Notes: generated by a model not told the origin, from the sequence alone. A DNA stretch of 64,000 nt from Sinohyriopsis cumingii (GCA_028554795.2 CM068839.1:42437006-42501005), one strand, 5' to 3'. Numbered from the stretch's first letter, positions 39,054 to 46,542 are shown. Made by a program: numbers and translations.

Positions 39054-39470
39054 ATGCCCTTTCACACAGCAGACGCAGCTACGTCGACCACTCCTCCTTC
39101 ACCTAGTTCTTCTGTGCAAGATTTACAAAAACAACCCTTGTGGGTGTGGTGTGGAGAACGTGTGCCTAAAACGCAAATCGTCTTTTTCTGCCAAATCTTC
39201 GTGGTGTATTGTGTCATCGGGGCAGCCATCGCCAATTTGAGTTTGCAACAAGGAGACAAACAATTGTGGACCATTTTATTGAGCAGTTGCATCGGTTACC
39301 TGCTTCCTAATCCCTCCCTGAAATTCACCTCGAACGGGAACCCCGGGAACCTTGTGTCCAGTGCCAGTGCCAGTCACCACTTCAATCACAACCAGAACCC
39401 CATTTTAGACGGAGACACGCCTCTGACGTCCAGTAACCCCTCGGACAGCCACAGAACTCTGGAATTATGA
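39054..39470 (+). CDS. Membrane protein with two hydrophobic segments (138 aa)
   Basis: A Ser/Thr/Pro-rich lead of 25 residues, a membrane segment at about 41-62 (IVFFCQIFVVYCVIGAAIA), a short polar loop (NLSLQQGDKQ), a second hydrophobic stretch at about 71-85 ending in GYLLPNPSLK, and a Ser/Asn-rich tail. The LWTxLLSSCxGYLLPNPSL signature recurs in animal Polintons with no known role. It starts six bases after the integrase stop and ends in a 4-base ATGA overlap with the penton-like gene. Its P2 homologue is the site into which P1 inserted. Confidence 0.8.
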   Translation: MPFHTADAATSTTPPSPSSSVQDLQKQPLWVWCGERVPKTQIVFFCQIFVVYCVIGAAIANLSLQQGDKQLWTILLSSCIGYLLPNPSLKFTSNGNPGNLVSSASASHHFNHNQNPILDGDTPLTSSNPSDSHRTLEL

Positions 39471-40390
39471 GTCACCAAAACCAATTTTACTTAACCTTAC
39501 CCAGTGACAGTTCCATGGAGGTGTTTCCCAAGAACACGTTGTGCTGTTACACGGCCAAATTACCTCAAGCCATCCAGTTAGATCACGAAGCCCATTGGGA
39601 AGTGGCTTTAGTAGAAATGATTCACCCGACCCAAGTCCTCAATGTCCTTCCCAATCAAAATTTTTTTGATGTGGAAGTTCATGACGAGCAAATGCAACAG
39701 TGGATGGATAGCAATGTCAAGTATGACAAGAAAACCCGTACACAAAAGTACACCACCTATCACTTGTTCATTCCCCCAGGCTATTATTTTAGTGGTCAAC
39801 ATTTGGTCAGCACCATAACCTCCAGGTTTAATGTCGTGTTTCTGAAAGCTTTGGAGCATGTCAACAAAAATGTCACCATGGAGTACCACAAAGCAGCTCG
39901 TCGCTTCTTGATGAAATTTGAACGGAGTAAAATCCTGTCCATTTTATTTTGTCCTGAATTGTTTGACATGTTGGGCGGAGACATGGACATGAGAAAGACC
40001 ATGATCAAGAAAAACGAATTACCCATCGTTTACGACAACGAGTCTTTTAGCAAGTTATTTCGTGCCCCGGTAGAACTGAACCAAGGACTGAATTTGATGT
40101 TCGTGTATTCCGATGTGGTGGAGTACAACGTGGTGGGACACACCTCCGTACCGTTACTGCGTGTCATTCCTTTCAAAGTGGATTCTGCCACGAACACTGA
40201 CGAGGAAGGTGGAAACACTTACCACGTCCACCGCGAATTTGTCCATCCTCACTATTTGCCTGTCAGTAAGTCGTATTTGGACACGGTGAACATTGCTATA
40301 AAAGGAGATGTGGGACAAAATATTCCATTCACCAAAGGAAAAGTCACGGTGAAACTCCATTTTCGAAAACGGTTCTCTCACGACTCTTAA
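39467..40390 (+). CDS. Penton-like minor capsid protein (307 aa)
   Basis: Typical Polinton minor capsid protein. It starts with a FYLTLPSDSSMEVFPKNT strand and a YTAKLPQAIQLD segment, then WEVALVEMIHP, a TYHLFIPPGYYFS stretch, and a C-terminal segment with YCDV-like and VPLLRVIPF sequences. It forms the pentameric vertices of the capsid. Length is as usual for the family. ATG overlaps the preceding stop. A CTATAAAAGG near 40297 inside the 3' part could be a promoter for the next gene. Confidence 0.9.
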   Translation: MSHQNQFYLTLPSDSSMEVFPKNTLCCYTAKLPQAIQLDHEAHWEVALVEMIHPTQVLNVLPNQNFFDVEVHDEQMQQWMDSNVKYDKKTRTQKYTTYHLFIPPGYYFSGQHLVSTITSRFNVVFLKALEHVNKNVTMEYHKAARRFLMKFERSKILSILFCPELFDMLGGDMDMRKTMIKKNELPIVYDNESFSKLFRAPVELNQGLNLMFVYSDVVEYNVVGHTSVPLLRVIPFKVDSATNTDEEGGNTYHVHREFVHPHYLPVSKSYLDTVNIAIKGDVGQNIPFTKGKVTVKLHFRKRFSHDS

Positions 40391-40393
40391 GTC

Positions 40394-40810
40394 ATGTATC
40401 CAGTGTACCGAGGGATTGCTCGACAGCGAGGACACGGCTTAGGAGATATGTTAAAATCGGCCTTTCGTTCGGTGGCCCCGGTGTTGAAACCGATGGTGAC
40501 ACGCGGATTGCACGCCTTGAAAGATGCGGCACTGACACAAGGCAAAGAATTTCTCCAAAATGTCATCATCGACAAACAAAACCCTAAAGAAGCCTTCATG
40601 AGGGCAGGCAAAAATGTCTTGCTGCAAACGGGCAAAGACATTTTAGGCCAACGAGAAACACCTATAAATGCCCTGCACGCTACCGAGTCAGGCATTCAGC
40701 AAGGACAAGGCAGAAAGAGACGACGAAGAAAACACCCTTTCACCAGACTTCAAGCGAGAAAGGCCAAGAAAAGAAGAACCATTCGAGACTTAGACGTTTT
40801 CGATTATTGA
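40394..40810 (+). CDS. pVI/pX-like small virion protein (138 aa)
   Basis: The N-terminus is GHGLGDMLKSAFRSV, an amphipathic helix with Gly start. A helical KPMVTRGLHALKDAALTQGKEFL middle and a very basic C-terminus (GRKRRRRKHPF, KAKKRR) follow. The plan is that of adenovirus pVI/pX-like proteins of adintovirus-type Polintons: an internal capsid protein, possibly membrane-active. It lies between minor and major capsid genes, as in related elements. It starts four bases after the penton-like stop. Confidence 0.75.
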   Translation: MYPVYRGIARQRGHGLGDMLKSAFRSVAPVLKPMVTRGLHALKDAALTQGKEFLQNVIIDKQNPKEAFMRAGKNVLLQTGKDILGQRETPINALHATESGIQQGQGRKRRRRKHPFTRLQARKAKKRRTIRDLDVFDY

Positions 40811-40826
40811 GAAAAGAGACAAAAAA

Positions 40827-42140
40827 ATGATGCACCGAGAATCTTGCGCTTGTTCCAAGACGGAACTGGATCTGTTTGCCATGCCCCCCACGATGATGAC
40901 GATGCAAGAATCCCAGTGGGTGGAATTTCACCCCGTCTCCTCACTGACCGATTCCGCTCCCATCGAGTTTGAAATCAAAGGACAGCCCGAAGATTACATC
41001 GATCTGAATAGCAGTTACTTGTACCTGAAAGTCAAAATTCTAGATAAGACTGGAGGTGCTATAGACGATGAAGCAGTAGCTCCCGTCAACAATTTCATGC
41101 ATTCCTTGTTCAGTGGAGTGGACTTGTATTTGAATAACAAACTGGTCAGTAGCAGCATGGATACTTACCCTTATCGTGCCTACCTGGAAAATCTCTTGAC
41201 GTACGGAATAGATGCCAAGAACACTCATCTCAATGCCTGTGTGGTATGGGAAGCTGACGAACCTACCAAGTTTGAAATATTGGAAACTGATGAAAAGAAA
41301 GACAACAATGATGGATTTCTAGAACGAAGAAAGAGAATCACGGGAGCCGACACAAGTTTAGAACTGATGGATCGTTTGCATTTGGACATGTGGTTGCAAG
41401 AAAAGTATTTGCTGAACGGGGTGGATGTCCGCCTGAGACTGAATCGTAGCAGTGCCGCTTTCCATTTGATGGCTGATAGTGAGGGTTACAAAACCAAAAT
41501 CTTAGAAGCCAGACTCTACGTACGCCGTGTGGAAGTGTTACCTAAAGTGGGAAACGACATCAGTCAGACGTTGAGCAGAACGACCGCCAAGTATCCCATA
41601 CGACGCGTGGAAGTGAAAACCTTCACCATTCCCAAGGGACAGCGATCCATGATTGAAGATCATCTGTTCCAAGGACAGTTACCCAAACGTTTGATCGTTG
41701 GTATCGTCGAGAATACAGCCTTCAACGGAGCTGCCGAAAAAAATCCTTTCTACTTTCAACACTTTGGTGTGTCCAAAATCGAAGTCAGTCGCGATGGCAA
41801 GACCTTGTGTACCCGACCTTTCGAACCTGACTTTAAAAAGAAGAATTACTTGAGATCGTACTTGTCCTTGTACGAAGCCACCGGACAGTTAGGAACCAAT
41901 ACCAGTCACGGTATTACGTACGAGGATTATGCAGGAGGCTACGCTTTGTGGGCTTTCGATTTCACTCCAGACCAAGGCAGCGACGAGGGACATTTCCACC
42001 CTATAAAATCCGGCCAGATTCGTGTGGAAATTCAGTTTAAAGACCGAGACCCTGATGAAACGGTGAACGTCATCCTGTATGCAGAATTCGATAATACCAT
42101 AGAAATCAACAGTTTGAGAGAAGTCATCCTAGATTACTAG
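40827..42140 (+). CDS. Major capsid protein, double jelly-roll (437 aa)
   Basis: Hexon-like Polinton major capsid protein. It has FHPVSSLTDSAPIEFEIKG and YIDLNSSYLYLKVKI strands at the start, PVNNFMHSLFSGVDLYLNN, a middle LLNGVDVRLRLNRS, a YPIRRVEVKTFTIPKGQ link between the two rolls, and a C-terminal YALWAFDFTPDQ and IRVEIQFKD. Usual length is about 430-650. The frame is intact. Two AATAAA signals follow in a tandem repeat (42249 and 42347), so its mRNA is probably polyadenylated. Confidence 0.95.
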   Translation: MMHRESCACSKTELDLFAMPPTMMTMQESQWVEFHPVSSLTDSAPIEFEIKGQPEDYIDLNSSYLYLKVKILDKTGGAIDDEAVAPVNNFMHSLFSGVDLYLNNKLVSSSMDTYPYRAYLENLLTYGIDAKNTHLNACVVWEADEPTKFEILETDEKKDNNDGFLERRKRITGADTSLELMDRLHLDMWLQEKYLLNGVDVRLRLNRSSAAFHLMADSEGYKTKILEARLYVRRVEVLPKVGNDISQTLSRTTAKYPIRRVEVKTFTIPKGQRSMIEDHLFQGQLPKRLIVGIVENTAFNGAAEKNPFYFQHFGVSKIEVSRDGKTLCTRPFEPDFKKKNYLRSYLSLYEATGQLGTNTSHGITYEDYAGGYALWAFDFTPDQGSDEGHFHPIKSGQIRVEIQFKDRDPDETVNVILYAEFDNTIEINSLREVILDY

Positions 42141-42194
42141 AAACCATGGAAGACTGTTATCCCTCTTTACCTAGTGGAGAAACTTTTAGTGTTG

Positions 42195-42375
42195 CATTGT
42201 TGTTAAAAAATGTTAGAGTTGTTGTTGTTTAGTGTTAAGTGATTTTTGAATAAAAAATGTTGTGTTTTGAAAAAATTGTTTGATGTTATATTGTTGGATT
42301 ATTGTTAAAAATGTTAGAGTTGTTGTTTAGTGTTAAGTGATTTTTGAATAAAAAATGTTGTGTTTTGAAAAAAAT
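42195..42375. repeat. Tandem duplication carrying two AATAAA signals
   Basis: Two copies of a unit of about 98 bp (TTGTTAAAAATGTTAGAGTT, then a TTTTTGAATAAAAAATGTTG end). AATAAA occurs at 42249-42254 and 42347-42352. An inverted copy lies in P2 at about 46410-46510. Confidence 0.85.
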
Positions 42376-42480
42376 GCCTTTGTCTTTTGTTTAGCTATAA
42401 GAATGTTGGATTGATGCTCTTTCATTTCTTACTATCCCTCTCATGACACTCACTGAACGTTGCGACTCAAAAACCGTGTG

Positions 42481-42520
42481 GGGGATGTTTTCCTTCACGT
42501 CCGCGCTTTGACTTTAAGAA
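42481..42520 (+). promoter_or_regulatory. Accessory-gene promoter box, gene O
   Basis: GGGGATGTTTTCCTTCACG then TCCGCGCTTT (42481-42509), followed by a weak TATA-like CTTTAAGAA. ATG is 58 nt further. The same box precedes genes P and Q. Confidence 0.85.
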
Positions 42521-42566
42521 CCGGGGCAGTTTCCAGTCTAACCATCAGACTCATCCTCCTAAGAAG

Positions 42567-42923
42567 ATGTGCTCCAAACTAGCTAAACTCAACGAAGCCT
42601 ACGTGAATTTGCATAGGGTCAGACACAGTCTGATACCGAAGCCAGAAGAAATAGAGAATGTGAGAATGTTAAAAATCACTGAAGACCTGATAGAAGAGCT
42701 CTTCAGAGAAGAAATGAACAGGGAAAAAGAAGAATGGACAGAGAAGTACAGACTTCAGAGACAGCAGCAACAACAACAACAAGAGCAGCAGCAGCAACCT
42801 GAAGCTGACAGAGGCTTTGTCGATTGTCGTATCGACACCAAAGAGTTCTTCTTCTCTTTCCGAAGAAGCAGACCTATCGCCAGAAAGTCTATCCTCAGAG
42901 GACATCGCATTCTTAGAAACTAA
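42567..42923 (+). CDS. Gene O, 118-aa coiled-coil protein
   Basis: N-terminal LNEAYVNLHRVRHSL helix, an acidic leucine-rich middle (TEDLIEELFREEM) running into an Arg/Glu helix with two short poly-Gln runs, then a DCRIDTKEFFFSFRRSRP motif and a basic end. No family is recognised. A P2 homologue at 45866-46198 keeps all parts, with DTKEVFFSFRRSRP best preserved. It has the shared promoter box upstream and a histone-type stem-loop 30 nt after the stop. Promoter, 3' signal and layout link it to P and Q as a family of small genes. Confidence 0.75.
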   Translation: MCSKLAKLNEAYVNLHRVRHSLIPKPEEIENVRMLKITEDLIEELFREEMNREKEEWTEKYRLQRQQQQQQQEQQQQPEADRGFVDCRIDTKEFFFSFRRSRPIARKSILRGHRILRN

Positions 42924-42953
42924 AAAGAATGCCATAGCAAACAAAAAAAACCC

Positions 42954-42969
42954 AGCCCTTTTCAGGGCT
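42954..42969 (+). terminator. Histone-type 3' stem-loop of gene O
   Basis: AGCCCT-TTTC-AGGGCT then ACCCA: the outer G-C pair of the gene B and Q loops is replaced by A-T, a compensatory change. CTAGAAAAGAAAT follows about 10 nt later. A back-up AATAAA is at about 43035. Confidence 0.9.
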
Positions 42970-43019
42970 ACCCAATACTCTAGAAAAGAAATAACAATCG
43001 ATTTGCCAATGTGTGTAGG

Positions 43020-43267
43020 TAGAGTAGTGTGAAAATAAACACTAACTCTTTTTTAAAAAAATGTGAGGGTATGTGTTTGTGTGTTTGTGTTTGTAAGTGG
43101 TTAAGTAAGTTGGTATGGATAGTAGATTAAAATGATGTCTTTTTTTTTTGGTGTTTGAGGTGTAAATTTGGGGTTAGATTGGATTGCTTTGCATATGTGG
43201 ATAGTCTATTGAAGTGATTTATAAAAAATTTTAAAATAGTGATGGGTAGCATAAAAAGTGAGTGAGT
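43020..43267. other. Spacer between genes O and P
   Basis: GT-rich (TATGTGTTTGTGTG and similar), with no ORF. It ends in a partial promoter box (GGTCCGCGCGTTG near 43280). Confidence 0.5.
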
Positions 43268-43332
43268 GTTTCTTTTAGGTCCGCGCGTTGTTTTATGGTC
43301 ATGATGTAGGTAAGATCAATTTTATGTTTTTA

Positions 43333-43371
43333 GGGGATGTTTTCGTTCACGTCCGCGCTTTCACTATAAAT
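43333..43371 (+). promoter_or_regulatory. Accessory-gene promoter box, gene P
   Basis: GGGGATGTTTTCGTTCACG then TCCGCGCTTT (43333-43361), then TATAAA at 43365-43370. A second, partial box (about 43270-43290) lies upstream, separated by TGATGTAGGTAAGATCAATT, as in front of gene Q. Confidence 0.85.
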
Positions 43372-43422
43372 TGAAACTCGTTCGGCAGTCTAGCTACCCT
43401 TGTTGATTGATCAACACCAAAA

Positions 43423-43797
43423 ATGAACACGAGACTGGAGAAACTGTTGGAACTTCATGTGCATCTGGAATATGCCAGGCGCATATTAAATGAACTGGCC
43501 GCGGAAGCCATTGTGGAGGAGGGAAGGATAAGAAAGGAGGAGGAAAGAAGAAACAAAGAAGAGGAGGAGAGAAGATATAAAGAAGAGGAAAGAAGATACA
43601 AAGAGGAGGAGAGAAGATGCAAAGAAGAGGAGGAGGAGGAAAAGGAGAGAAGAAGAAGAAATTTCAGAATCCCAGAGAGCGAAAATTGGGATTCTGAAGC
43701 GACATATCCTGCCTCTGCTCTCTCCCTTCAAAAGGTAAAAAGTAATTGGGGGATAAGATGTGTATGCGGCGCCAGGCCTGGAAGGTGCCACCATTAA
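43423..43797 (+). CDS. Gene P, 124-aa coiled-coil protein
   Basis: Starts MNTRLEKLLELHVHLEYARRIL, a leucine-rich helix like the starts of O and Q. It continues as an Arg/Glu/Lys helix with four or five EEERR(Y/N/C)KEEE repeats, which suggests repeat expansion, and ends in a Ser/Cys-containing tail. No family is recognised. It has the same promoter box and a histone-type stem-loop 34 nt after the stop. Confidence 0.65.
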   Translation: MNTRLEKLLELHVHLEYARRILNELAAEAIVEEGRIRKEEERRNKEEEERRYKEEERRYKEEERRCKEEEEEEKERRRRNFRIPESENWDSEATYPASALSLQKVKSNWGIRCVCGARPGRCHH

Positions 43798-43831
43798 CCA
43801 GGTGTCCATGAAGTTCCAAACAAAAAAAAAC

Positions 43832-43847
43832 AGCCCTTTTCAGGGCT
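43832..43847 (+). terminator. Histone-type 3' stem-loop of gene P
   Basis: AGCCCT-TTTC-AGGGCT then ACCCA, followed by CTAGAAAAGAAAT. It is identical to the gene O signal. The back-up AATAAA has decayed to ATTATAAA (about 43910). Confidence 0.9.
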
Positions 43848-43929
43848 ACCCAATACTCTAGAAAAGAAATAACGATCGATTTGCCAATGTGTGTAGGTAG
43901 AGTAGTGTGATTATAAACACTAACTCTTT

Positions 43930-44395
43930 TTTAAGATAGTGTGAGGGTATGTGTTTGTGTGTTGGTGCTTGTAAGAGCTCAGGTATGTTTGTGGGAATAG
44001 TAGATTATGGGTTTCTTTATTGTTTCTTAGCGTAGGTGAAGAGTATAGTTAGGGTTCTGTAAGCGCTCACGTACGATTGTGTGGATAGTAGATTATGGAT
44101 TAGTTTATTGTTCTTAGCGTATGTGTTTGTGTGTTTGTGTTTGTGTGTTTGTGTTTGTGTTTGTACCCGCTCACGTACGATTGTGTGAATAGTAGATTAT
44201 GGATTTGTTTATTGTTCTTAGCGTATGTGAAGAGTATAGTTTGGGTTTTGTAAGCGCTCACGTAAGATTGTGTGGATAGTAGATTATGGATTTTGTTTAT
44301 TGTTTCTTAGCGTATGTGGAGAGTATAGTTTGGGTTTTTATTATATGAAATGAAAAAGTATAGTTTGGGTTTTATTATATGAAATGAAAAAGTAG
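43930..44395. repeat. Tandem repeat, unit about 100-120 bp, about 4 copies
   Basis: Each unit has GCGCTCACGTACGATTGTGT, GGATAGTAGATTATGGATT, TTTATTGTTCTTAGCGTATG and GAGTATAGTTTGGGTTTT. The first copy (near 43975) is diverged. One copy carries an extra (TGTGTTTG)n stretch. It lies between genes P and Q. Confidence 0.85.
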
Positions 44396-44424
44396 GGGGA
44401 TGTTTTCCTTCACGTTCGCGCGTT
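44396..44424 (+). promoter_or_regulatory. Upstream accessory promoter box of gene Q
   Basis: GGGGATGTTTTCCTTCACG then TTCGCGCGTTG. Followed by GTCATGATCTAGGTAAGATC, shared with the gene P upstream region, showing the promoter module was duplicated. Confidence 0.8.
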
Positions 44425-44464
44425 GTTTGGTCATGATCTAGGTAAGATCAATTTTACGTTTTAG

Positions 44465-44504
44465 GGGGATGTTTTCCTTCACGTACGCGCTTTAAGTATA
44501 AGAA
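44465..44504 (+). promoter_or_regulatory. Accessory-gene promoter box, gene Q
   Basis: GGGGATGTTTTCCTTCACG then TACGCGCTTT (44465-44493), then TATAAGAA at 44497-44504. ATG follows 50 nt later. Confidence 0.85.
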
Positions 44505-44553
44505 CCCATAGTATTCGTCGTTCAAACCATTCTGCAAAGAATAAAAAAAGAAG

Positions 44554-44943
44554 ATGGCTTCTAACCAAATGGACAAAATACAAACATTACAAGACGTTTT
44601 AGACAACTTAGGAATGATGGAGCAGATGTTGATAAGACTGGTTGAAGACCATTATTCCTATAGTCCCCATCGTGTAAAGATGGAAATTAATAACTTAAAA
44701 AAGGTAAAGGACAAGATTAGTGGTGTCATGAAAGAGATAAAGGAGGAGAAGGAAGATGAAGAGGAAAGAATAAGAATAAGCAAATGGAACGAAAAGATTG
44801 AAAAAGAAGAAGAAAATGAGAAGAGGAAGAAAGAAGAGGAGGAAGAGAAGAAGAAGAAAGAAGAGCAGGAGAAAAAGAAAGAGAAGAAGAGAAAGAATGT
44901 TGGAGATAAAATAAGAACTTGGTGGAGAAAAAGAAGAAATTAG
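44554..44943 (+). CDS. Gene Q, 129-aa coiled-coil protein
   Basis: N-terminal leucine-rich helix (MDKIQTLQDVLDNLGMMEQML), then a long Glu/Lys helix from residue 45 to the end (poly-EEEK and KKKEEQ), finishing with a Trp/Arg-rich end (RTWWRKRRN). No family is recognised. It is the last gene before the right terminal repeat and its histone-type stem-loop (22 nt after the stop) lies within that repeat, mirror-image to gene A at the other end. Confidence 0.65.
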   Translation: MASNQMDKIQTLQDVLDNLGMMEQMLIRLVEDHYSYSPHRVKMEINNLKKVKDKISGVMKEIKEEKEDEEERIRISKWNEKIEKEEENEKRKKEEEEEKKKKEEQEKKKEKKRKNVGDKIRTWWRKRRN

Positions 44944-44956
44944 AAGCAGAAGAAGA

Positions 44957-45313
44957 AAACCCAAAGGCCCTTTTCAGGGCCAGCCATATTTCTCGAAAAG
45001 AGATAGCCTTTCCATTGCCTACCCCTTTTTTAAATTTAAATTTAAATTTAAATTTAAAAAAAAAAATCCCAAAAGCCCGAACTCTATTCCCCATGTTAAT
45101 TTCCCCTTGTCGCTAGACAGACCCACACTATAGTTCCATGTTAAATTCCCCTTGTCGCTAGAGTGACCCACGATTTATTCCCATGTTAATTTCCCTTGTC
45201 GCTAATCTGACCCACGATTTTTCGCCATGTTAAATTTCCATTGTCGCTAATCTGACCCAGGGGTCTCTGTAATGCTAATTCCCATTGTCGCTAATCTATC
45301 CCCATTTACTACT
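44957..45313. repeat. P1 right terminal inverted repeat
   Basis: Reverse complement of 28214-28581 with fewer AAATTT units. It contains the gene Q stem-loop and five 44-45-bp units with TTGTCGCT cores. It ends CATTTACTACT, then TGCATC. Confidence 0.95.
44966..44981 (+). terminator. Histone-type 3' stem-loop of gene Q
   Basis: AAA, then GGCCCT-TTTC-AGGGCC, then AGCCA and CTCGAAAAGAGAT. It has the same sequence as the minus-strand loop at 28557-28572 because both lie in the terminal repeats, each serving the last gene reading outward. Confidence 0.9.
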
Positions 45314-45319
45314 TGCATC
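45314..45319. repeat. P1 target-site duplication, right (TGCATC)
   Basis: Second copy of TGCATC. The sequence after it (GGTTACCTGCTTCC) continues the P2 membrane-protein gene. Confidence 0.97.
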
Positions 45320-45475
45320 GGTTACCTGCTTCCTAATCCCTCCCTGAAATTCTCCTCGAACGGGAACAACGGGAACCTTGTGTCTAGTGTCAGTGCCAGT
45401 CACCACTCCAACAACAACCCCATTTTGGGCGGAGACACTCCTCTGACTTCCAGTAACACCTCGGACTGGCTAGGT
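45320..45475 (+). pseudogene. P2 membrane-protein gene, right half
   Basis: Continues the gene interrupted at 28213: GYLLPNPSLK, then the Ser/Asn-rich tail as in P1 (39291-39460), to about 45475. After a SDW codon string the similarity to P1 stops and a different sequence follows. Confidence 0.85.
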
Positions 45476-45479
45476 CTGC

Positions 45480-45745
45480 ATTTCTTGCTCCCGCTGCTGT
45501 TGCATATATTTCTTCCCTCCACACCGAGTTCTGGGCCTAATTCTTTTAATTTCGTTGTACCCGAACTTACATTATCCATATTATCACCAACAAATACAAA
45601 AAAAACCCTCACAGACCTAAAAGAAACACTCACTCACTTTTTACAGAACATTAGTAATTTTAAAATTTTGATAAGCGACGGAAACGAAGGACTTAGAGTC
45701 ACACTTTCTAACCAAGATAAAGAAATCATGTACTTATAGACTCAC
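45480..45745 (-). pseudogene. P2 accessory-type gene remnant
   Basis: On the minus strand this holds an AAAAAGTGAGTGAGTGTTTC segment (about 45640) also found in the P1 spacer near 43255, followed by a short frame (start MDNVSSGTTKLKELG) and a Gln/Glu-rich stretch (MQQQREQEM in one frame). It resembles the layout of the small coiled-coil genes but is too decayed to name. Confidence 0.4.
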
Positions 45746-45819
45746 TTCTGTATTTTTTCTTCTAACTGACTAACATATCATAGGCAATGGAATGTTATTT
45801 CTTTTCGAGAGTATGGGGT

Positions 45820-45840
45820 AGCCCTGAAATGTTTTCTTTT
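45820..45840 (-). terminator. P2 degenerate histone-type 3' signal
   Basis: Minus strand keeps TTTCAGGGCTACCC and the CTCGAAAAGAAAT downstream element, but the 5' half of the stem is lost (ACA in place of the CCCT arm). It sits just after the P2 gene O homologue, at the expected place. Confidence 0.7.
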
Positions 45841-45865
45841 TGGAACTTGAAGCTATGGCGATCGC

Positions 45866-46198
45866 TTAGGTTATAAGATGGCGGCCTCCTCTGACGACAG
45901 GCTTTCTCACAGGATAAGGTCTGCTTCTTCGGAAAGAGAAGAAGACCTCTTTGGTGTCGATACAACTGTTGACAAAGCCTCTGTCAGGTTCATGCTGCTG
46001 CTGCTGTTGCTGCTCTCTCTGCTGTTTCTGAAGTCTGTACTTCTCCGTCCATTCTTCTTTCTCCTTCTTGAATTCCTCCTTGAAGAGCTCTTCCTTCAGG
46101 TCTTCAGTGACTTTCAACATTATGATATTGTCTATCTCTTCAGGTCTCGGTATCAGACTTGTCATGACCCTATGCAAATTCACATAGGCTTCATTCAA
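45866..46198 (-). CDS. P2 homologue of gene O
   Basis: 110 aa. MNEAYVNLHRV, SLIPRPEEIDN, a TEDLKEELFKEEF helix, poly-Gln, and DTKEVFFSFRRSRP match P1 gene O throughout. The frame is open, which is notable in an otherwise wrecked element. Its promoter box lies at 46271-46296 and its decayed histone-type signal at 45820-45840. It reads toward the left, opposite to gene O in P1 relative to the element's right end. Confidence 0.7.
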   Translation of the reverse strand: MNEAYVNLHRVMTSLIPRPEEIDNIIMLKVTEDLKEELFKEEFKKEKEEWTEKYRLQKQQREQQQQQQHEPDRGFVNSCIDTKEVFFSFRRSRPYPVRKPVVRGGRHLIT

Positions 46199-46260
46199 CT
46201 TGGTTAATCTTCGTAGGAAGATGAGTCGACAATGGATGGGCAGACTGGAGACTGCCCCGT

Positions 46261-46296
46261 TTTTATGGTCAAAGCGCGGACGTGAAGGAAAACATT
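46261..46296 (-). promoter_or_regulatory. P2 accessory-gene promoter box
   Basis: Minus strand: AATGTTTTCCTTCACG then TCCGCGCTTT (46271-46296), followed by GACCATAAAA as a TATA-like site (46261-46270). Confidence 0.85.
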
Positions 46297-46542
46297 ACTA
46301 CACGGTTTTCAAGTCGAACCGTTCAAATAGTGTTATGGGAGGGATAGAGAGAAGTCAAAGAGCATGAATCAGGATACCTATAGTTAAACAAACCACAAAG
46401 GCATTTTTTCTTCAAAACACAACATTTTTTTATTCAAAATCACTTAACACTAACAAACAACTCTAAGATTTTTTAACAATAATCCAACAATATAACATCA
46501 AACATTTTGTTTCAAATGACAAACATTTTTTCAACCACCACA

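Larger units (their letters stand above)
28214..45313. mobile_element. Nearly intact Polinton/Maverick (P1), 17.1 kb
   Basis: Terminal inverted repeats of about 360 bp, identical except for the number of AAATTT units, start AGTAGTAAATGGGG at both ends and are flanked by the 6-bp direct repeat TGCATC. Inside are the hallmark genes: protein-primed DNA polymerase B, chromodomain retroviral-type integrase, packaging ATPase, double-jelly-roll major capsid and penton-like minor capsid protein. All reading frames except the polymerase are open. Near-identical ends and intact frames argue for recent insertion. The gene set resembles adintovirus-type Polintons, but I find no adenain-like protease and see extra accessory genes with histone-type 3' ends. 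Confidence 0.97.

Noticed and set aside
28557-45000. Histone genes next to histone-type stem-loops
   Set aside because: The stem-loops suggested core histone genes at first, but none of the adjacent frames encodes a histone. The proteins are coiled-coil or unknown and belong to the Polinton.
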